NCBI GenBank assembly: GCA_002256435.1
Contig: NKJC01000001.1
Location: forward strand, 1,364,001-1,428,000
DNA length: 64,000 nt
Direction of reading: 5' to 3'
Origin: Chitinophagaceae bacterium BSSC1
GTDB lineage: Bacteria > Bacteroidota > Bacteroidia > Chitinophagales > Chitinophagaceae
A program made the translations under genes and the position numbers. The notes below the pieces were generated by a model, which saw only the letters and a program-made list of their open reading frames with translations, was not told where the DNA came from and ran no database searches. Numbering within the stretch: the first letter of the stretch is position 1; each line of letters begins with the position of its first letter. This document shows, piece after piece, positions 9,039 to 16,225 of this stretch.

Positions 9039-9188
9039 GACCATTCTTGATTGTTTTTTGTTCTTACTCCTAATGCTCAACGCCCTTGAAACAGTTGCTG
9101 TTCCTTTTGTTTCTTTTACCCCTAATGCTCAACGCCTTTGAAACAGTTCTTATTCCTTTTGTTTCTCTTACCCCTAGTGCTCACTGCC
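9035..9188 (+). repeat. 52-bp tandem repeat spanning the ybeY stop and CAP-gene signal peptide
   Basis: Three consecutive units begin at TTG 9035, 9086 and 9138. The last two are about 85 percent identical over 52 bp by eye; the first is more diverged and 51 bp long. Each unit starts TTGARAC or similar and contains a C/T-rich stretch followed by CCTARTGCTCA. Read from its own TTG, the middle unit encodes MKQLLFLLFLLPLMLNA, nearly the same as the signal peptide of the downstream gene (MKQFLFLLFLLPLVLTA). Because 52 is not a multiple of three, the middle copy is out of frame with the gene body. Confidence 0.8.
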
Positions 9189-9806
9189 CAAACTCAGATT
9201 GGTTCTGTGGAGATCAGCAGTGTCAAAGCCATTCCCATACCCAGGAGTTTTGACAAACAGATAGATAGTATTAACCGGTCTAATACTTATTACAACCTGT
9301 TGAACAGCTCCGAGAAGGAACTTTTCTATTGGATGAACTATAGCAGAAACAATCCCAAACAGTTTTGGGACAGTTGTGTACTGCCCATGCTCAAGCAATT
9401 TCCCAATTTAAACGGCTCAAATGCCAAGAGTTTGGAGAGGGATTTGGCCGCTTCCGGACCCTTGCCCCTCTATTCTCTGAACAAAAGCTTGATTGGAACT
9501 GCCCAAAACCACGCTTTGGACAATCTAAACCAAGGTAGGATCAACCACCAATCAGCCGATGGAAAGCGTTTTGACCAACGGATGAAAGAGATTATGATCA
9601 AAAGATGTGCATCAGAGAACCTAGCCAGCGGCCCATCCAACATGTTATTCTCTCTGGTCTTGCTTTATTTAGATATTGGCGTGGCCGATACTGGTCATAG
9701 GAAATGTTTGTTAACTCCTTCATTTACTGAGTTGGGTCTTGGCGCCCGTACCAAAACCGGCGAAACCTTTTACGTTTGTCAGGACTTTGCTTGTTATCAG
9801 CAATAA
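9138..9806 (+). CDS. Secreted CAP (SCP/PR1) domain protein
   Basis: The 222-residue exported protein starts at TTG 9138 with signal peptide MKQFLFLLFLLPLVLTAQ. An in-frame stop at 9123 rules out any earlier start. The CAP domain occupies about residues 50-215: helical FYWMNYSRNNPKQFW, NHALDNLNQGRINHQSADGKRF, SENLASG and GHRKCLL, the last two being CAP signature segments. Bacterial CAP proteins are secreted, and their roles are mostly unknown; the His residues may bind a metal. The start region lies in a tandem repeat of signal-peptide sequence, so regulation or slippage there may change expression. It is 99 bp downstream of ybeY on the same strand. Confidence 0.85.
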   Translation: MKQFLFLLFLLPLVLTAQTQIGSVEISSVKAIPIPRSFDKQIDSINRSNTYYNLLNSSEKELFYWMNYSRNNPKQFWDSCVLPMLKQFPNLNGSNAKSLERDLAASGPLPLYSLNKSLIGTAQNHALDNLNQGRINHQSADGKRFDQRMKEIMIKRCASENLASGPSNMLFSLVLLYLDIGVADTGHRKCLLTPSFTELGLGARTKTGETFYVCQDFACYQQ

Positions 9807-9845
9807 TCAAATCTTGTTTGGGATTATAGTTCTGCCACACCCCCC

Positions 9846-9861
9846 TGTTCCACGTGGAACA
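9846..9861. promoter_or_regulatory. parS-like site 1
   Basis: TGTTCCACGTGGAACA is a perfect 16-bp palindrome. It differs from canonical parS (TGTTTCACGTGAAACA) by symmetric T/A to C/G changes at positions 5 and 12, so a ParB/Spo0J protein with matching specificity is the expected ligand. Confidence 0.75.
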
Positions 9862-9908
9862 AATCTTCACGTTTAGCTTATAAGTCTCAGAATATCAGGG
9901 ATTGGAAT

Positions 9909-9924
9909 AGTTCCACGTGGAACA
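9909..9924. promoter_or_regulatory. parS-like site 2
   Basis: AGTTCCACGTGGAACA has the same 14-bp core palindrome as site 1 and lies 63 bp after it, centre to centre. Confidence 0.75.
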
Positions 9925-9949
9925 ATCTGAACCTGTTTTGCTTGACCTT

Positions 9950-10330
9950 ACGTAGGAAAGACCCTCTAAATTACCCGGTAAAACCATTTTAGTAGGTTCA
10001 GTAGGGTAAATATTTCGGCTTAATATGGAGTCAACTATGCCTTGAACTAATATAATTGTACCGGAAAACACCCTCCGGCATACGCCATAAAATCATTTTA
10101 CTCAAAGAGTCAGGTTTGAGGTGAAGATCATTTAGAATACATTTTGACTTGGTAGTAGTTGATAGCTCCAGAAAAACACCCCCCATCATACCCGCTAAAA
10201 ACCTTTTACAAACAGTATCAGGGTTGAGGAGGGGGTAACAATTGGAATTCTTTTGCCTTTACACTTATTGCTGGCGCCGGTAAAACACCCTCAATCACAC
10301 CCGCTAAAATCTTTTTACCCAGCCGGATAA
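9950..10330 (+). repeat. Degenerate repeat of about 108 bp, four units
   Basis: A motif of the form AAAACACCCTC, a short spacer, ACCCGCTAAAA, then C-TTTTA occurs at about 9957, 10065, 10173 and 10282, giving spacings of 108, 108 and 109 bp. The first unit is the most diverged (AAAGACCCTC, then ACCCGGTAAAA). Sequence between the motifs is poorly conserved, so it is the spacing and the motif of about 35 bp that repeat. A related copy lies between nadA and recA. Its role is unknown; its position inside the parS cluster suggests a nucleoid or segregation function. Confidence 0.6.
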
Positions 10331-10342
10331 GGGAAATGGATA

Positions 10343-10358
10343 TGTTTCACGTGGAACA
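10343..10358. promoter_or_regulatory. parS-like site 3
   Basis: TGTTTCACGTGGAACA is a hybrid: its left half matches canonical parS and its right half matches the other sites here. This strengthens the link to ParB binding. Confidence 0.78.
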
Positions 10359-10458
10359 AGTAGGACTTGGGTAGAGGTTTTAGGTTTAGAAAAGGATTGT
10401 GAACAGAGATCTTGGGATAATTATATCACTTTACATCGCCCGGCAGGGTAAACCAGTA

Positions 10459-10474
10459 TGTTCCACGTGGAACA
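10459..10474. promoter_or_regulatory. parS-like site 4
   Basis: TGTTCCACGTGGAACA is identical to site 1. Like sites 3 and 5 it is preceded by a conserved block ending in AGGGTAAA or similar, and like site 3 it is followed by TAGGACTTGGG. Confidence 0.75.
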
Positions 10475-10609
10475 AATAGGACTTGGGGAATGGTGTTGAA
10501 GGTTTAAAATGAGCTTTGGGAGTGAGATATCAGGTACGGAAAGGGTAAAGAAGCTTGGGTCTTGGGGTTAATTAAATCAATTAACATCGCCCGTTAGGGT
10601 AAATGAATT

Positions 10610-10625
10610 AGTTCCACGTGGAACA
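10610..10625. promoter_or_regulatory. parS-like site 5
   Basis: AGTTCCACGTGGAACA is the last palindrome of the cluster, 80 bp upstream of the mnmG start and close to its putative promoter. Confidence 0.75.
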
Positions 10626-10678
10626 TTATACTAGTAGGGATGTTATTTCGTTTAATAGGAACGGAATTGAATGGGGGT

Positions 10679-10686
10679 TATCTTTG
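10679..10686 (+). promoter_or_regulatory. -7 promoter element for mnmG
   Basis: TATCTTTG matches TAnnTTTG exactly and ends 18 bp before the mnmG ATG. No clear -33 TTG was found at the best spacing. A ParB complex on site 5 could influence this promoter, but that is conjecture. Confidence 0.4.
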
Positions 10687-10704
10687 CCAACTTAAATAAA
10701 AACA

Positions 10705-12573
10705 ATGTTTCCAGATTACGATGTGATAGTAGTGGGTGCGGGGCACGCGGGTTGTGAGGCGGCTGCGGCTGCGGCAAACCTGGGTTCTAAAGTGTTATTG
10801 GTTACTATGAACATGCAAACCATTGCCCAAATGAGTTGCAACCCTGCCATGGGTGGAATTGCCAAGGGACAAATTGTACGTGAGATTGACGCACTGGGTG
10901 GGTATAGTGGTATAGTTACAGACCTTTCTACCATTCAATTTAGGATGTTGAATAGGAGTAAGGGCCCAGCCATGTGGAGTCCAAGGGCTCAATCTGACCG
11001 CATGCTCTTTGCTGCTAAGTGGAGAGAGATGTTGGAGAACACGCCTAATGTAGATTTTTACCAAGACACGGTCCAGTCCATCATCATCAAAGATGGCCGT
11101 GCAGCTGGCGTGGTTACGGGTATGGGTCACCATATTAATAGTAAATCGGTGGTGGTTACAAGCGGAACATTCTTAAACGGGGTAATCCATATTGGTGAGA
11201 AAAGGTTTGGTGGTGGCCGTGTAGCAGAGAAAGCGGCTACCGGAATCACCGAGCAATTGGTGGAATTAGGTTTTGAAAGTGACCGTTTGAAAACGGGTAC
11301 ACCTCCAAGAGTAGACGGCAGAAGCTTGGATTATTCCAAGATGGAAGAGCAGAAAGGAGACGAAGAAATTGTGGGCTTTTCTTATTTAGACATTGAACGT
11401 GTTAAACCTGAAAACCAACGGAGCTGTTGGATCAGCTATACCAACAACACCGTACACGATATTTTGAAAACTGGCTTTGACCGTAGTCCCATGTATCAAG
11501 GTAGAATTGAGGGTGTGGGTCCTAGGTATTGCCCAAGTATTGAAGACAAGATTAATCGCTTTGCAGACAGAGACCGTCACCAAATCTTTGTTGAACCAGA
11601 GGGATGGAATACGGTGGAGATTTATGTAAATGGATTTTCAACCAGCTTACCAGAAGAAGTACAGCACCAAGCTTTGCGTATGATTCCTGGTTTTGAAAAC
11701 TGTAGAATCTTCAGACCAGGTTATGCTATTGAGTACGATTATTTTCCACCTACCCAATTGACCTATTCACTGGAGACAAAGCAAATGCCTAACCTGTTTT
11801 TTGCGGGTCAGATCAACGGTACTACTGGATATGAAGAAGCGGCTTGCCAAGGTTTGATGGCGGGAATTAATGCACACCAAAAAGCTAAGAACCTAGAACC
11901 CTTTATTCTAAAAAGAAGCGAAGCCTATATTGGGGTTTTAATTGATGACTTAATTAGCAAAGGAACTGATGAGCCATATAGAATGTTTACAAGCCGTGCT
12001 GAGTTCAGAACACTCTTGCGTCAAGACAATGCCGATCTAAGATTAACCGAACGCAGCTTTAAACTGGGTCTGGCTTCTGAAGAAAGAATGATCAAGGTTC
12101 AAGAGAAAACTAGCAATGTAGAGAAGATTAAACATATATTAAATAACTATAATATAGAACCCTCTGGAATTAATCCCTTCTTTGAATATATTGGGTCTGC
12201 AGTAATTACAGAAAAACAACGTGCAGCAAAAATCTTACTCAGACCAAATGTAGATTTGAAGTCAATGATGCAATACGATGCAGGTTTGGCAGAAGCTTTG
12301 TCCTGGTGCAATATTGATTCCTTGGAACAATCAGAAATCCAAATCAAGTACGAACGTTACATTGAAAAGGAAAATGAAATTGCTACCAAAATGAGTGCTT
12401 TAGAAGATTTGATCATTCCAGATAGTTTTAACTATGATAGCGTTACCGCTATCTCAAATGAAGCCTTGCAGAAGTTTAAAAAAATTAAACCAAGAACCCT
12501 TGGTCAAGCTAGTAGAATCAGTGGCGTGAATCCAAGTGATGTTCAAATTCTGATGGTCTATATGGGCAGGTAA
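10705..12573 (+). CDS. mnmG: tRNA uridine-5-carboxymethylaminomethyl enzyme MnmG (GidA)
   Basis: MnmG works with MnmE to install the cmnm5 group on wobble U34 of several tRNAs, using FAD, NADH and methylene-tetrahydrofolate in the cytoplasm. The 622-residue protein has the FAD-binding Rossmann motif VVGAGHAGCEAA near its start, the conserved SCNPAMGGIAKG segment, RLKTGTPPRVDGRSLDYSKM, and the C-terminal helical domain ending KKIKPRTLGQASRISGVNP, which contacts MnmE. Length is typical. mnmG is often origin-proximal in bacteria, which agrees with the adjacent parS cluster. Confidence 0.97.
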   Translation: MFPDYDVIVVGAGHAGCEAAAAAANLGSKVLLVTMNMQTIAQMSCNPAMGGIAKGQIVREIDALGGYSGIVTDLSTIQFRMLNRSKGPAMWSPRAQSDRMLFAAKWREMLENTPNVDFYQDTVQSIIIKDGRAAGVVTGMGHHINSKSVVVTSGTFLNGVIHIGEKRFGGGRVAEKAATGITEQLVELGFESDRLKTGTPPRVDGRSLDYSKMEEQKGDEEIVGFSYLDIERVKPENQRSCWISYTNNTVHDILKTGFDRSPMYQGRIEGVGPRYCPSIEDKINRFADRDRHQIFVEPEGWNTVEIYVNGFSTSLPEEVQHQALRMIPGFENCRIFRPGYAIEYDYFPPTQLTYSLETKQMPNLFFAGQINGTTGYEEAACQGLMAGINAHQKAKNLEPFILKRSEAYIGVLIDDLISKGTDEPYRMFTSRAEFRTLLRQDNADLRLTERSFKLGLASEERMIKVQEKTSNVEKIKHILNNYNIEPSGINPFFEYIGSAVITEKQRAAKILLRPNVDLKSMMQYDAGLAEALSWCNIDSLEQSEIQIKYERYIEKENEIATKMSALEDLIIPDSFNYDSVTAISNEALQKFKKIKPRTLGQASRISGVNPSDVQILMVYMGR

Positions 12574-12616
12574 TTTGTATAGCTTAGTTTATTAACTTTA
12601 GAACAAACTAGCTGAT

Positions 12617-15091
12617 TTGAACAAGTACCTCAAATGGACGCTACGCATAGTAGGGTCATTGTTTACTTTATTGTTGATACTCTTATTGATTCTAAAAATT
12701 TATGTAGGATCTAACAAAGAAAAATTAATAGCCCAGGCTACAGAAAAAATCAGTGAAAAGATTGGAGGTAAAATAGAGATCAAAGACGTAGGCGTATCTC
12801 TGTTTAAAAACTTTCCCTATTTAACCATTTCACTAGATCAAATAAAAATTACAGATTCGCTATATGCAAAGCACCAACATCCATTGTTGGCTGCGGAAGG
12901 AATTTACTTGCGTGTGAATCCTTTAAAAATGTTGTTGTTAAAAATCTCTCTGAATAGATTAAGAATAGAGAACGGTGGTTTCTATATTTATAAAGACAGT
13001 AGCGGATATTCTAATGATTATCTTCTAAAGGGTAATGACAAAAAGAAAGAACCAAAAACAAAAAATGAGTTTAATAATATTTTGGACAATATTGTGATCC
13101 GGAATTTTAATGTAACAATCAATGATCAGAAAGAATTAAAATTATTTGATTTTCAAATTAATGAATTCCTGGTCAAAAACAAACAAGTAGATAGCATCCT
13201 ATATCTAAAGACAAATTCCAATCTTCTAATTAAGTCTTTTAGTTTTAAAACTACCAAAGGAAGTTTTGTAGAAAATCAATTATTTGAAGGTGAATGGGAT
13301 TTAAAATTCAACACCAAAACACCTGCCTTATTATTTGATAGCATGACTATCAATATTTCAAAACAACCCTTTGTCTTCAAAGGGGGATTTCATTTTGGTA
13401 CTCAACAAACATTTGATTTAGATATTACTACCAAACAAATTAAACTTGACTTTGCAAAAAAATTACTTACCAAGAAAATTGCAAAGAGTGTTGGCTTAGC
13501 AGATGTAAGTGCGCCGCTAGATGTTCACACTGTAATCAAAGGATCATTAGTGGGTGGTGGTGATCCTTATATCAAAGCTGAATTTGAAACAAAAAACGCT
13601 GATCTTAAAACGCCTGTCATGAATTTTGACTCGGCCAGTTTTAAAGGTTACTATTTAAATGAAGTTGTAGCAGAATCAGAAAGAACAGATGAAAATTCAA
13701 AAATAGTTGTAAAAAATTTAGACGCTAAGTTTTTAGGGTTACCCGTTCATTCAGATGATATCTTAATTATCAATTTAACAAAACCACATATTAGCGCGGA
13801 CCTACAATCAAAATTTTCATTGTATGGTTTAGATCAGTTTTTACAAACAGATGCGTTCACGCTATCAAATGGAGAAGGGTTATTAGATTTTATGTATGAA
13901 GGACCCATTGAAAATATTAATACTTCAAATGCAAGTATAAAGGGATTGATTACTTTAAAAAATGGAACCATTACTTTAAGCGGATCTAATGCATCGTTAA
14001 CTAATTGTGCTACACAAATAAAAATAGACAATACCGATATATATTTGGATACGCTCAAATGTAGTGTGGCGGGACATCCAATTACCGTTTCGGCTAGAGC
14101 CAAAAATGTAGTGGCCTTAGTTGGTGATAATCCAAAAGGAGTAGAACTAGATTTAAAAATAACTGCTCCCATCATCAACATCAATCAATTGAGTAGTGTG
14201 GTTTCAAGAAAATTTCCTGTTCAAAAGAAAAAAACCAGAAAACATAAAGGTGGTCTAAGCAAAACTATTCAAAGCTTAGAACACTTGCTGTCTAATGGCC
14301 ACATGAATATTAAAGTAAATGCGGGTAAAATCAAATACAAAGAATTTGAAGCAAATAACCTAAAAGCTGAAATGGAAGTGGATGATGTTTCTTGGAAATT
14401 GAAAAAAACCTCATTGGTGCATGGCAAGGGTAATCTTAGTGTAAGTGCAACAGTTCAAGAAAATAGACCTGGTGTCTTTACATTGAATTCTGATATTGAA
14501 ATGAATAATGTAGAAGCCGATAGAGTATGGCGTGAGTTTGATAATTTTGGAATGTCTTCTCCAACTTATAAAAACTTGAAGGGATTGCTCAGTGTGAAAA
14601 GCAATGTTTCTTTAAACATGAAACACACTGGAGAATTTGATATGAATACGCTGAACGGTCATGCAACTTTCTCCATAAAAGACGGGGCCCTCATTAATTT
14701 TGAACCCATTCAAAATATTAAAACCTTCTTGTTTAAAAACAGAGACTTAAGTGATATTCGATTTGCGGAAATCAAGGATGATATTAATTTTCAAAAAGGC
14801 TTAATTACCATCAATAGAATGGAAATTAATTCTTCTGTCTTGTCATTATACGTAGAGGGTACGCACTCAAAAAAAGAAACTGATATTAGTATTCAGGTTC
14901 CTTTGAGTAATTTGAAGAATCGTGACAAAGAATACAAACCAGAAAATACGGGTGCTGGTAAGAGTGGCGGGATGAGTGTGTTTATTAGAGCAAAGACAGA
15001 TGAAACCGGAAAAATCAAAATCAAATATGATCCATTCAAACGTTTCAGAAAATCGGACAAGAAAGAACCCGAAAAACCTAAAAAGTCATAG
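12617..15091 (+). CDS. AsmA-family membrane-anchored protein
   Basis: The 824-residue protein has one N-terminal transmembrane segment (about residues 7-29, LRIVGSLFTLLLILLLILKI) followed by a long beta-rich periplasmic region with a C-terminal AsmA-like part (SVLSLYVEGTHSKKETDISIQVPLSN). AsmA/YhdP/TamB-type proteins bridge the periplasm and are implicated in lipid transport to the outer membrane. The start is TTG at 12617; no better in-frame ATG precedes the anchor. The C-terminus is Lys-rich (KSDKKEPEKPKKS). It follows mnmG by 43 bp and its stop lies inside the predicted N-terminal region of the next gene. Confidence 0.85.
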   Translation: MNKYLKWTLRIVGSLFTLLLILLLILKIYVGSNKEKLIAQATEKISEKIGGKIEIKDVGVSLFKNFPYLTISLDQIKITDSLYAKHQHPLLAAEGIYLRVNPLKMLLLKISLNRLRIENGGFYIYKDSSGYSNDYLLKGNDKKKEPKTKNEFNNILDNIVIRNFNVTINDQKELKLFDFQINEFLVKNKQVDSILYLKTNSNLLIKSFSFKTTKGSFVENQLFEGEWDLKFNTKTPALLFDSMTINISKQPFVFKGGFHFGTQQTFDLDITTKQIKLDFAKKLLTKKIAKSVGLADVSAPLDVHTVIKGSLVGGGDPYIKAEFETKNADLKTPVMNFDSASFKGYYLNEVVAESERTDENSKIVVKNLDAKFLGLPVHSDDILIINLTKPHISADLQSKFSLYGLDQFLQTDAFTLSNGEGLLDFMYEGPIENINTSNASIKGLITLKNGTITLSGSNASLTNCATQIKIDNTDIYLDTLKCSVAGHPITVSARAKNVVALVGDNPKGVELDLKITAPIININQLSSVVSRKFPVQKKKTRKHKGGLSKTIQSLEHLLSNGHMNIKVNAGKIKYKEFEANNLKAEMEVDDVSWKLKKTSLVHGKGNLSVSATVQENRPGVFTLNSDIEMNNVEADRVWREFDNFGMSSPTYKNLKGLLSVKSNVSLNMKHTGEFDMNTLNGHATFSIKDGALINFEPIQNIKTFLFKNRDLSDIRFAEIKDDINFQKGLITINRMEINSSVLSLYVEGTHSKKETDISIQVPLSNLKNRDKEYKPENTGAGKSGGMSVFIRAKTDETGKIKIKYDPFKRFRKSDKKEPEKPKKS

Positions 15092-16121
15092 GGCCTGGTT
15101 CTTGTTCCCTGCCTGGGTCTTTGTGATTTGCTTTTTTTGGTTCATGAGTTCCTGCAAGGAAAATCAGCCATCAACTAACGCTGGGTATTTTGATCCAGTG
15201 GATACCGGCGTTCAGTATGCTGGAATCAAAATGATTCCCATTGAAACACCCATAGGTAAGTTTAAAGTTTGGACCAAAAGAATTGGCAATAACCCAACCA
15301 CTAAAATCTTACTCTTACACGGTGGACCAGCCATGACCCACGAGTACATGGAATGTTTTGAAAGCTTCTTTCCAAAAGAGGGTTTTGAAATGATTGAGTA
15401 TGATCAACTGGGTTCTTATTATAGTGACCAACCTACAGACAGCAGTTTATGGGTAACCGAGCGTTTTGTAGAAGAAGTAGAGCAAGTAAGAAAAGCCCTA
15501 AAACTGGATAAGGATAATTTTTATTTACTGGGCAATTCTTGGGGTGGTATCCTGGCCATGGAATACGCACTCAAATACCAACAGAACTTAAAGGGTCTTA
15601 TGATCTGCAATATGATGGCCAGTATTCCAGACTATGCAGCATATAACCTGGTTTTGAGAAAACAGATGAGACCCAGCTTGGTAGATAGTTTGGAAGCATA
15701 TGAAAACAAAGGCCAGTTTAAAGACCCTGTTTATGTACAACTAGTAAATGATGAATATTACAACAAACATTTGTGCAGGCTTCCCGAATTGCCAGATCCC
15801 GTTGCTAGATCCTTTAAACACGTGAACGAAACCATCTATGTGATGATGCAAGGACCCAGTGAATTTAAAGTGGGTGGCAGATTATTAAATTGGGATATCA
15901 AAAAAGACCTATCAAAAATAACCGTACCTACCCTGATGGTGGGAGCCAAGTTTGATACCATGGATCCTGAGCACATGGAGTGGATGAGCAAACAGGTAAA
16001 AAATGGGTCATATCTGTATTGTCCCAATGGTTCTCACCTGTCAATGTGGGATGATCAAAAAATATATATGTCAGGAGTCATTGATTTTATTAAAAAAACC
16101 AATGCATCTTCTACCAAATAG
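15027..16121 (+). CDS. Lipoprotein alpha/beta hydrolase, proline iminopeptidase-like (S33)
   Basis: An exported alpha/beta hydrolase with an oxyanion segment LLHGGPAMTHEYM, the nucleophile elbow LLGNSWGG (Ser near 171 from this start), Asp in VGAKFDTMDP and His in NGSHLSMWDD, so the catalytic triad is complete. EYDQLGSYYSDQP is typical of proline iminopeptidase-like S33 enzymes. The N-terminus has a hydrophobic stretch ending in a lipobox (FMSSC). The start is uncertain: ATG 15027 gives a basic n-region but overlaps the AsmA gene by 65 bp, while TTG 15102 avoids the overlap but leaves no basic residue. The frame is open further up to 14976. Confidence 0.82.
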   Translation: MIHSNVSENRTRKNPKNLKSHRAWFLFPAWVFVICFFWFMSSCKENQPSTNAGYFDPVDTGVQYAGIKMIPIETPIGKFKVWTKRIGNNPTTKILLLHGGPAMTHEYMECFESFFPKEGFEMIEYDQLGSYYSDQPTDSSLWVTERFVEEVEQVRKALKLDKDNFYLLGNSWGGILAMEYALKYQQNLKGLMICNMMASIPDYAAYNLVLRKQMRPSLVDSLEAYENKGQFKDPVYVQLVNDEYYNKHLCRLPELPDPVARSFKHVNETIYVMMQGPSEFKVGGRLLNWDIKKDLSKITVPTLMVGAKFDTMDPEHMEWMSKQVKNGSYLYCPNGSHLSMWDDQKIYMSGVIDFIKKTNASSTK

Positions 16122-16225
16122 AGGTATTTAACCCCATTTCAACCATTCATCATTATTTAAAAAACCTGTTTAGCCTTCTAACGCATTAATTACTACATTT
16201 AAACTACTTCCAAAACTAAACACAC

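Larger units (their letters stand above)
9807..10704. other. Non-coding parS/repeat region upstream of mnmG
   Basis: This gap of about 900 bp has no plausible gene and no tRNA-like fold. It contains five copies of a 16-bp palindrome close to the ParB-binding site parS, four copies of a motif of about 35 bp spaced 108-109 bp apart, and three copies of a block around ACATCGCCCG...AGGGTAAA or its variant placed just before the last three palindromes. It looks like a chromosome partition centre and not a simple promoter region. Confidence 0.75.

Noticed and set aside
9950..10630. Repeats upstream of mnmG read as a CRISPR array
   Set aside because: The spacing of 108 bp is too long, motifs are degenerate and no cas genes are nearby; parS palindromes explain the strongest signal.
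14976..15027. Upstream start for the S33 hydrolase at 14976
   Set aside because: It would overlap the AsmA gene by 116 bp and add a polar stretch before the signal peptide.
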